Below, one piece after another: positions 49,286-57,410 of a stretch of 64,000 bases of DNA. Location: assembly GCA_951802425.1 (NCBI GenBank), contig OX637797.1, forward strand, positions 806,001-870,000. Direction: 5' to 3'. A program made the position numbers and the translations under genes. Position 1 is the first letter of the stretch. Each line of letters begins with the position of its first letter. This DNA comes from Clavaria fumosa (Eukaryota > Basidiomycota > Agaricomycetes > Agaricales > Clavariaceae). The notes below the pieces were generated by a model. The model worked only from the letters and a program-made list of their open reading frames with translations, ran no database searches and was not told where the DNA came from.

Positions 49286-50286
49286 TGGGCCTCGTCTCCA
49301 AAATCCGGCTCCTCAACAGGAGCCCTCTTCTCTCTCTTGAGCAAATCCAGGCGGTCTCGGAGCAGTGCGATCTCGTTCTCATAGTCCTCTGCACTATGTA
49401 CCTGGCTTTCCACGGCGCGGACCTGTGGCCTCAGGATCTGCGGACGTGTGTCCTGGAGCTGGCAACCTCTCACCATGTGACCAGCTTGGCCACATCGGAA
49501 GCAGGTGCGCAACACTCCAGGGGCACGGGCATGATCCACCACCATGGCATCACCGGCATTGGTGGGACGCGGCATGGTGGGAGGGGCAGGGGTGCGGGCC
49601 AGAGGCTGGGCCAGGAAGGGACGGGGGGCTGGGGCGAAGCGGGTTTGTTGAGGGAGGGGGTGGCTGGTTGCAGGCAGAGCCGGACGCACAGAGTTCTGTT
49701 GTGCGATGACTCCATCGAGGCGACGCTGCTGAGCATCTAGCTTTTCGGCAAGTGCCTTCCACTGCACGTAGGTCTCTGGCATTGGCAAAACACCATAGAC
49801 CTTTCCCACTAGCCTCCTGCTCAGATTCGACTCCAGCCAATGGACCAGGATGTCCAAATCGGCCACTTCTGTCATCCCCGCTCTTCGGAACATCGTTTCA
49901 AACTTTGCGAAGAACTCGGGTGCCGTCATGACACCCTGTTTCAACCTCGCAATGTCTGCGAGGGCAGTCGCACGGTCGTTCGGGTCATCGAACGCTCGCT
50001 TCATCTCTTCCACAAATTCTGCCCAGGTTCCAACCTTGTTGTTACCCAGGATTTCCTCTCCCTTCACATTTGCCCATTCTGCAGCAAACCCCTCACCAGT
50101 AATTTTGCTGAGGGTGTAGAGGACCTTTGCCAGGTCCATGGCATAGATTATCGGATTCGCCATAAACAGGAGGTGGAGTGACCGGAGGAATGTATGGAAA
50201 TTTCTTTTTTGCCCATCGAATTGGGCGACGACTAAATCCAGCCTCGTGGCATGGACTTCAGGCGGGGCGACATGGTCAGCCATCAC
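49282..50286 (-). CDS. Gag of gypsy element 2
   Basis: 334 residues, intact. The N-terminal two thirds are a retrotransposon capsid-type domain (FDGQKRNFHTFLRSLHLLFM, GEGFAAEWANVKGEEILG, FVEEMKRAFDDPNDRATALADI, TAPEFFAKFETMFRRAG). A proline-rich linker follows, then one CX2CX4HX4C knuckle (CFRCGQAGHMVRGC) and a C-terminal coiled segment (ENEIALLRDRLDLLKREK). It assembles the virus-like particle and binds element RNA. ATG 50286 (MMADHV) is conserved in element 1. The stop overlaps the pol frame. Confidence 0.9.
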   Translation of the reverse strand: MMADHVAPPEVHATRLDLVVAQFDGQKRNFHTFLRSLHLLFMANPIIYAMDLAKVLYTLSKITGEGFAAEWANVKGEEILGNNKVGTWAEFVEEMKRAFDDPNDRATALADIARLKQGVMTAPEFFAKFETMFRRAGMTEVADLDILVHWLESNLSRRLVGKVYGVLPMPETYVQWKALAEKLDAQQRRLDGVIAQQNSVRPALPATSHPLPQQTRFAPAPRPFLAQPLARTPAPPTMPRPTNAGDAMVVDHARAPGVLRTCFRCGQAGHMVRGCQLQDTRPQILRPQVRAVESQVHSAEDYENEIALLRDRLDLLKREKRAPVEEPDFGDEAQ

Positions 50287-50936
50287 AGACCCTGGTGGTG
50301 GTGATGGGGTTTCGGGGACGTCAGTAATGGGGGAATCGGGGGGGAGCTGGGCTCGACCCGGTCTCAGACGCAGACGCTGTAAATAGAATTCCAGGCCTTG
50401 GGCACTCAGGATTTCTTCAATCTCTTAGCAGTCCTGTCCTCTCAGGCTGCTCTCTATGTATCTAGGTACTTATAGAACTCTTATTCTATAAAACTTGTTG
50501 CTAGCGTGGGGCCCGAATGGTGTCCCAGGTGGTCACTCCACAACTCCTAGTGAGTTGCCCATGTGCCCTTCTGACAATGGTCACAGAGCAAGGGCCCTGT
50601 CCACTGGACCAGGAAACTACAGAAAAACTATGTATAGGGCCTTTCCGTGCCCTGTACACTACACGATTCACTGGTACGTAGCTGTAAAGCAAAGTTCCAG
50701 GCCTTTGGCACTCGGTGTCTCTTGGGGAGGGTCACAGTAGACTTCCTCCGGGTCTGGTCACGTGTATCTACACACAGTAAAAATTTCACATGGTTCTGTT
50801 GCACACCGTGGGCAGGGTAAAGAGAAAGAGGATGAGGGGGATAAGCTGTCACAGAGTGTGACAGTTTGAGATAGGGGTCCAGGCTAGCCGGGTTAGGACA
50901 CGGGGCTAGGGCGGACAGGGGTTGATGTTAGTATTG
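50287..50936 (-). other. 5' leader of gypsy element 2
   Basis: 650 bp between gag and the 5' LTR without coding potential. About 400 bp are shared with the leader of element 1 (for example AGTGAGTTGCCCATG, CCACTGGACCAGGAAACTAC), suggesting a conserved packaging or priming function. Confidence 0.6.
50925..50936 (-). promoter_or_regulatory. self-complementary primer-binding site of element 2
   Basis: Plus-strand ATGTTAGTATTG directly abuts the 5' LTR. On the RNA it reads CAATACTAACAT, a perfect 12-nt complement of ATGTTAGTATTG encoded in the LTR about 35 nt downstream of its TATA box (45397-45408; one mismatch in 50988-50999). This is the arrangement known from Tf1/sushi self-priming elements. 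Confidence 0.75.
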
Positions 50937-51241
50937 TGTCAGACTTAGTCTCACGGTTCACACAACTTAACGTAAGGTCGATGATGACGATACTAACATA
51001 AGGGGAAAAGGGTACAAGTAAGAAAACGACGAGGTATATATAGCGAATGGTTTGGGAGTTGCCAGCGTTCCCACGCTCGGACCCCGTGCGTCACGTGATG
51101 CGTCCAGGCCCGGGTCACGTGATTTTCCCATTATGTAATCCACCACCCATTCGGGTCACGTGACTTGTCCGCAAACTTCCCGCAACTCTTTCGCGATCCT
51201 TTCTTGGCCTTTCCAACCTGCTTATGTAAGCGATCCTGACA
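50937..51241 (-). mobile_element. 5' LTR of gypsy element 2
   Basis: 305 bp, same ends as 45346-45650. It differs from it at about seven positions, for example GAACGGTTCGG against GAATGGTTTGG. Confidence 0.95.
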
Positions 51242-51824
51242 ATTGCTTCCTTCAACAAGTTGAACCACCTGTATTTCACCTTGCTACCAAACCCATTCAC
51301 AGCATCCTTGCAATCCGGCCTGTGTCGTTGACAATGAGCCAGCAAATGTGAAAATGGGAGAAAGCACACCATGTCTGGTAGATTGCACAATCCCAGCCAC
51401 ATGCTACAGCATAAAAGTTGTCCCAATCCAACACGAAGTCAAAGGTAATGGATGTATAGAGCTCGCCAGCCAGATCAGATGGATGCCACTGGAGATTGAC
51501 CAATGCCAAGTGCCCATTCAACCCAATGATAATCTTTGCATCAGCTAAGGTTGAGCACTTGATAACAATTGGAAAGGATGGATCACTTGGTCTAAATGGA
51601 TGTCAAGGGCTATGAAGCGGTCGCTGTAAGGCTGAATGTTGAACATCGAGAATAGGACATATGATGTAACAAGGATTTCCCCTCCTGTCCCCAGGACAGC
51701 AAAGTAGGCATGCCTTGGGATGCCTCCATGAGTTGAATCCTTCACCATTAGAGGGAAGGTTGGTGTGGAGGTAAATGTCGATAGAATGTAGATTGGAGTG
51801 AACTGGTTGTTGACACGGCAACAA
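51242..51824 (-). pseudogene. companion gene of the KDZ region, 5' part beyond element 2
   Basis: Minus-strand blocks at about 51,790-51,545 (GGIPRHAYFAVLGTGGEILV; YVLFSMFNIQPYSDRFIALD), 51,545-51,360 (GLNGHLALVNLQWHPSDLAG; DNFYAVACGWDCAIYQTW) and, after a 50-nt intron (GTGTGC...GACACAG), 51,310-51,242 (DCKDAVNGFGSKVKYRWFNL). The last block reads straight into 45345 when element 2 is removed. No family assignment. Confidence 0.5.
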
Positions 51825-52341
51825 GTGACGCTATGATCAAGTGACCAACATACGTTATATTACAATGAGATAGGCCTCACTCATAGTTTCATTGCTTGTT
51901 ACACAGACAACCTAGCATATTCATAACTAGGGCAGGGGTAATTCAGATATGTAGTCGACGAGCCCCCCAATATCTGTTTCTTCTTCTTCATCCATGTCTT
52001 CATCATCACCACTGTCATCACGTAGCTGTGATTGTGCTTCTCCATCTAATACAGCAATTGGATAGGATCCTGAGACCATGCCCTTCTGGATGCCACAGGT
52101 CTTCTGGCCAGTGTAACTGTAAAGGTTGTATGCCTTTTGTATTTGTGAGAGGATATGAGCATTCACACGACAGCGGTAGGTGGTGTAGTCATTAACAGGG
52201 CCGAAGATTACATTCTTCTCCTCCTCCAGGCGCACCAAAGTGAAAGTAAAGGTGTCGTTTTCATCAATAATTGATGTATGGAGTCGGCGTATTTCAATGT
52301 TGCATCGGCTGATCTCCTCATGGGCACGCCTGATTCATATA

Positions 52342-52730
52342 CTGTACTATTTCGACCAAGTGTTCAGTCACGCGTCACGCAGGGTCGTGAACTCGGAACA
52401 CTTAGGCCATTGTCACGCATCACGCAGGTCCGTGAACACTTGGTCTAGGTGTCACGTTACATACCAAAAAAAGTAAAATTCCTCTTAGTACTGCAGGGAT
52501 TCTAAAAACTTGGGTATAGATTCGTTACATGTATGATGCAGCTAGATAATTTCATCTGAGTTAAGCCAACCCATGTACTTTGTTGATTCAACCTTGCGGT
52601 GGTGACCGCAACTGGTCGCAGTGAACACTTTTTAGGTGGTCACGCATCACCCTCCACTGTGAACTATGGCTCAAGTGTTCACGGTGTGTCATGCACTAAA
52701 CCCTGTGAACACTTGGTCAAAATAGTACAG
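52342..52730. mobile_element. TA-flanked MITE inside the KDZ gene
   Basis: 389 bp with terminal inverted repeats CTGTACTATTT(C/T)GACC followed by AAGTGTTCA, flanked by TA on both sides. Interior rich in GTCACGC and GTGAACAC motifs in both orientations; non-coding. The TA duplication and CTGT ends suggest a Tc1/mariner-mobilised MITE. It splits KDZ codons so that the frame rejoins when it is removed. Confidence 0.85.
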
Positions 52731-52744
52731 TAGCCTGCTTCATG

Positions 52745-53046
52745 GTTTTGCGGATAGCAGGCTGTGTCCAGGGCCCTTGATGCTGTAGTAGGCTGTACTG
52801 GTGTTGGCTGCAAATAGGTGTTCACAGCCAGGGTTCTTCAGGGGGTCTTATCACATGTCAGGGACACTTGACAGATCCTTGGAGGATATAGAGGCTGAGT
52901 ATGTGTGGCTCGGGAAGAGTGAATATACACTGTCCGGAGTATCTGGTATCATTCCAGTGAGTTCTGGAAATTGGCTCAAAGGTGCGAAGGGCTGGCAATG
53001 ACGAAGGCCAGCGGATCAATGGGTACGATGAAGGGTGAGCTTGTTA
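52745..53046. other. KDZ remnant / intron sequence
   Basis: About 300 bp between the KDZ C-terminal exon and the mariner element. The first bases continue the KDZ frame to an acceptor-like TACTACAG near 52785; the rest is non-coding. Confidence 0.4.
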
Positions 53047-53231
53047 CTGTATTTTTCAGGAAACCTTATAAATCATAAAACATGTGACTATTCTGCGGTC
53101 AGATGTCGGCACTGCGATATCTCGACAATGACTGAAGCTAATAGCATACAAATTAGCGGAAAATGATCGCACGGATCAGTGCTATCCTGTAAAGTTAGAG
53201 CGACATGGAAATTTGAAAGTTTTTTTTGGCA
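53047..53231 (+). repeat. left terminal inverted repeat of the mariner element
   Basis: 185 bp from CTGTATTTTTCAGG to TTTTTTGGCA; matches the reverse complement of 56568-56754 with scattered transitions. Confidence 0.88.
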
Positions 53232-53302
53232 GTTTTTGCACCAGGTACCACACGCGTCCCAGCAAGCCATATTTCATTATATATGAATGTACAACCATAA
53301 AT

Positions 53303-55186
53303 CTATCGAACTTTGCCCTTCTGGCAGGCCTCTATATCCTCCTTGGCATATTGAAGAAGTTCAACCACCGTCCCGTAATTCGTTTGAAGCATATCCATCA
53401 GCCTGTCAATGGAAATAAATTCACTTGCAAGTTGGTTGATGTGGCGGAATCCATTCTTGCGAAATGGCTCACAGAAAATGGAGAAGTCGATGTCAGGGCT
53501 TCTACGGAGCATGTTCTCATTCAAGCTGAAGAGCCAGGGCGTGATTTCAGGGATTGGAACTGGGGCTGGCAAAGAGGGAGTTGCTGTGGGAGGTGTGACG
53601 GCCGGAGTGGGAGGTGCGACAGCCAGAGTGGGATTTGACTGTGCTGAGAGCGGTGTGGGAGGGTGATAAGGGGGCTGCAGCTGTTCGGGATGTGGATAAC
53701 CTTGTGCCGGCAGATAGGGTGTAGCAGGAACGATCATGTATGGGAGTGTACCAGGTAGTGTCTTCGGGTGCTTTGTGTCCCGGGCTACATTGAGGAAAAG
53801 CGTGTCTGGCTTCTGCATGATCGTTGTATCCATTTCTTGAGAAATCTGGGTGGTAATGAGTTTGAATTGAGACGTTATAGAGATGTGGTAACGCACTACG
53901 TCCATGGCCCAGTAATTTAGGTCCGACATCGTGAGTCTGTAGCACAACGAGCTGCTCGGGTTGTAGCAGTACTGCGCAGTCATCCCAGTTGAATGCCTTT
54001 CGCATTGATAACGCTCATGTAGCTGTGCGATTACGGCGTCTTTCCTTGCCCGAAGTTTGTCTGATGGCTCGTTCACTGCTGAATGTGGTGGGGTGGATCT
54101 GGCCTAACGATACAATCAGTTATGTATTGAATAGCTCAGGAGGTTGCTTACCAGCTTGCTGGACTTCTTACCGCTGTTGACAGGCTGATCTGATTGCTTA
54201 TTGTGAGCGTTTTCGAATACGATGTGGAACGGTTTGATTGTTCTCAAGGATGCTTTCCCACTTGCTGTCTTCTGAGGGACTGAAAGTGAATGCATGTGAT
54301 CCATGAAGTACGTAAAATCTTCTTCGGATTGGATCGATGTGGATCCCTCCTTCGGCTTGTCGTTCTCCAGGCGATACTGCAGTTTGAGTGTGTAGCAGTC
54401 GAGTTTCTCCATGATTTTAGCTTGAAGTCCTTCAAAGGCAGTCGTAGAATGGACAATCAAAGGTGATTTGGTGCCATCTTTGAGTAGCACCACGGCATCG
54501 ACGGAGAAGACTGAAAAATGTTAGTGCATAACGTGGAAAGCTAATACGTACAACTCACAGTGAGTCAAAGGGTTGTATTCTTGCTCTTGCTCCAGCTCTT
54601 TGCTCTTATTCTTTGGGGGGACTGCCAGTCTCATCGTTTGTTGCATCGTCGGAGGATTGGTCCTCCGTTTTGGCTGGGGGGTTACATCAGGTTCTTCGTA
54701 GCTCAAACTTGGCTCCTCTGTCTTCTCTTCGGGGTCATTGAGTTCATCAAGTTCGTCTTCTTCCTCGTCTTCATCCTCTCCAATGTTTAGGTTGAAATTT
54801 TCCTCGCTCTCGGAGTCAACATCAATAGAATCTGTAGAATATGTTAGCAGATAGAGGTATATGAGATATTGCTTACCTGGGGGGTCGAATTCCTCATCGT
54901 CAACCTCAGGTACCACAGCTAGCTTGGTCCTCCTTAGACCGCCAGGCGTTCGGGCGGGAGCAGGCTTGCTGGGCGGTGCAGGTTGAGACGAAGGTGCTGG
55001 AGTTGTTGTAGCGGGAGATGCCGATGAACGCACGATGGCTGGAATGCATGCACGGCCACGAGACATGCAGCCATTGCATATGGAGGAGCCAGGTGCGTAC
55101 ATACACTTCTTCTTCTGCGTCTTGCACCATTCGCATCGTCCAGGAGTGGGTTTGGCTGCTACTTTCACCTTGCTTTGCTTTACCAT
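53303..55186 (-). CDS. Zn2Cys6-domain cargo protein of the mariner element
   Basis: Exons of about 54,887-55,186, 54,556-54,841, 54,160-54,512 and 53,303-54,113, joined through short GT-AG introns. ATG 55186 has a strong context (ACCATGG). The N-terminus holds a fungal binuclear zinc cluster, CEWCKTQKKKC then CNGCMSRGRAC (CX2CX6CX8CX2CX6C). A proline-rich linker, an acidic tract (DEDEEEDELDELNDPEE), a folded region (VVLLKDGTKSPLIVHSTTAF; LTMSDLNYWAMDVV), a long proline-rich stretch and a C-terminal helical region (FRKNGFRHINQLASEFISID) that may be SAM-like follow. Inferred DNA-binding protein; function unknown. I recall many similar multi-copy proteins in agaricomycetes. No internal stop seen. 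Confidence 0.7.
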
Positions 55187-55291
55187 GGTGCTGGATTCGA
55201 GATGGAGGGGGGGGTAGGCATACATCCATTCAAAAACTTTTATTTACAACATGTGCAGTATGAGATGTAAAAAAAAAAGAACAAACAGGAA

Positions 55292-56486
55292 CTAGACGTA
55301 ACCGCAATGCTTGTACCAGCCGAAAGCGTGCTCCGGGGTTGCCGCAAGAAGAGCCTCGAGGATGACTTTATGGGACTCGACATCACCCATCTCTGTCATC
55401 GCCATTCAAACATAGTGAGCAGCACAACGGAGATTATATTTCATAAAAGAGAAGGTGAGCTCAATAGGGTTGAGGTCGGGAGAATAGGGAGGCAAAAATA
55501 TGCAACGCATGCCCCTATGACGGAACATTAGCAAATTATAACGTAGAATTGAAAAATAGACATACTGTCGACGAATTAGCTGCTGGATCTCTGGATGCTT
55601 GTGGATCTGGCAATTATCCATAACAATGACAGAGTTGGGAGCTGGGAAAGGCTGCATGGAGTCCAAGAGAGTGTTGATGAAGTTGTAAATGGTCGTAGTG
55701 CAGTAGGAGCCTTCGACGATGTCGCAATGTATAATTCCGGTCAAAGAGAGCGCTGGGAGGACAGAAAAACTTCAAGTAAAACATCATAAGCTGCTAAATC
55801 TATTATAATATGACAACTTACCGCTTTCCACGCACAAAATAAGCCTTGCGTTTCGCTTGCGTCCCACGAGAAGCCCATTCATACGTGCGGTAAGAAGTGC
55901 AACGGTCAACGGAACTCTCATCGATAAAAACAAGCTGCTCCGGATTGTATTTGCCAATTTTTGAAAGGTAATTGAGCCGCTTTTCTTCAGATCGTTCTGC
56001 TGCAACACGGGTGAGCTGGTATTGAGAATTTTAGAAAAATAAGTTTGGATCGACAGAAATAGGCTCCATACCTTCTTTTTCGTGAGTCCAGCCAGTTTCA
56101 GCTTCCTCCAAACTGTTGCTATAGAAGCAGCAGCTCCACAGTCTCTGGCCAGCAGCTCTTGCAGCTTGTCGAGGTATAAATCAGGGCAACGTTTGACACG
56201 ATCCAAGAGATACTAGCATTCAGGTTAGCGTAGAATGAAAATGAGAATTGCAGTAACACACCTGGACATTGACATCTCTCAGCTGTCTTTGTGATTTCTT
56301 CCTCTCCTTCTCTTTGCCATCCTCACCTGCTCTGATTGTCCAGTGCTTCTTGAAGTAATTGAGGATATTGTGAACGGCAGCGATTGAGATCCCAGTGTAT
56401 GTTGAGATCTGTTCCTGGGTAAGGATTGCTGACAGTCAAACTACTATCCGGTGGATCTCGGGGGACAACGAGCTACCTGCGACCAT
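55292..56486 (-). pseudogene. Tc1/mariner-type DDE transposase with premature stops
   Basis: Starts MVAGSSLSPEIHRIVV at 56486. A helix-turn-helix follows (LTQEQISTYTGISIAAVHN), then LDKLQELLARDC and ATVWRKLKLAGLTKKK. The catalytic core is spliced from three exons: first D in LVFIDESSVDR (about 55,930), second D in SVIVMDNCQIHKH (55,620), and E in PPYSPDLNPIELTF (55,470). Introns lie at about 56,271-56,215, 56,065-56,010 and 55,820-55,770. In-frame TGA codons occur at codon 17 (position 56,438; W expected) and after RCAAHYV (55,406; R expected from frame), beyond which the frame stays open to TAG 55,292. Both are single transitions, so the copy is probably inactive, unless the first TGA lies in an unrecognised intron. 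Confidence 0.8.
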
Positions 56487-56567
56487 CTGCGGGATGTCGT
56501 GGTTGATGAACGAGAGCTAAACGCGTGATAGACATCATGGTTGATGCCGTGACATGCAGGTTCAAAT

Positions 56568-56754
56568 TGCCAAAAACAAAACTTTCAAATTTCCATGTTG
56601 CTCTAACTTTACAGGATAGCGCTGGTCTGTGCGATCATTTTCTGCTAATTTGTATGCTATTAGCTTCAGTCGTTGTCAAGATATCGCAGTGCCAACATCT
56701 GACCGCAGAATAGTCACGTGTTTTATGATTTATAAGGTTTCCTGAAAAACACAG
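56568..56754 (-). repeat. right terminal inverted repeat of the mariner element
   Basis: 187 bp ending GGTTTCCTGAAAAACACAG, followed by the TA duplication. Confidence 0.88.
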
Positions 56755-56756
56755 TA

Positions 56757-57168
56757 AAGATGACAGCACGATGTGGGCATTCAAAAAGCTGGATTTCCAT
56801 AGAGTCCAGTACATACTTATGTACATTTTTCTAAGTACAGCAAATTTGATCCTACGGAAATCTCTGGAAGCTACAGAATGGAATGCGATATCATGTTCAA
56901 GGTCATATAGGGGCCATAATTCATAAATGAGTCATGCGGTTTGGAGGAATGAAATGTCTGATGACCAGCACATGTCCGGACCGCTTGTAAAATGAAGGAA
57001 AGCATAGCTGGTACAGCAAAGGGGTACTAGGAACAATGGGCAATGTACTGCAAAGGGTTTGAAATGTTTAAACTAGTGGACACTTGAAAGGGATCACAAT
57101 ATGAAATTTACAGCATGGTATATGAAATAAAGGAAGGGGAATGGAATAGTGAGTATGTCGAGCGCTGA
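56757..57168. other. no gene recognised
   Basis: About 410 bp of AT-rich sequence between the mariner element and a dispersed repeat; no protein-like frame. Confidence 0.4.
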
Positions 57169-57410
57169 CCATGCTGGAGTGATGAAATAGAGGGGTGTAG
57201 GCGGTGTGTATGACCTGCAGGCTGTGATCATCACAGGGAATTGGAGACTGGAGAGTCCAATGTCAGGTATATATCAGAGGTTTTCGGATGTTATCGGATG
57301 GTGTCGGATCATTATCAGATCATATCGGACGTAATTGCCTTGGATCCTAAGGTATTTGGATAGTCGATATCTGTTAAGTTTTCTTGTTTAAACCATGTAT
57401 TATCCTTACA
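57169..57410 (-). repeat. dispersed repeat, inverted copy of 13947-14177
   Basis: Reverse complement of 13947-14177. Its outer end (TGTAAGGATAATACATGG on the minus strand) coincides with the end of the KDZ coding block at GACATGTGTT|GTAAGG, a perfect splice donor. Confidence 0.6.

Larger units (their letters stand above)
45346..51241 (-). mobile_element. Ty3/gypsy element 2, near-complete chromodomain element
   Basis: 5,896 bp with 305-bp LTRs at both ends, ATTGC target duplications, primer-binding site, 650-bp leader, intact gag and a pol that stays in one frame but has three stops. LTRs differ at about seven positions (roughly 2 per cent), all transitions. No env-like ORF. It belongs to the same clade as element 1, and pol aligns along its whole length. 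Confidence 0.95.
53047..56754 (-). mobile_element. Tc1/mariner-type transposon with a cargo gene
   Basis: 3,708 bp, ends CTGT(A/G)TTTTTCAGGAAACC, flanked by TA at 53045-53046 and 56755-56756. The terminal inverted repeats are unusually long, about 185 bp (53047-53231 and 56568-56754). Two genes lie in tandem on the minus strand: a DDE transposase (55292-56486) and a Zn2Cys6-domain gene (53303-55186). It is inserted in the KDZ gene's C-terminal region. Confidence 0.9.

Noticed and set aside
45346..51241. Endogenous retrovirus (env-bearing errantivirus)
   Set aside because: No envelope-like ORF after the chromodomain; the pol stop abuts the polypurine tract.
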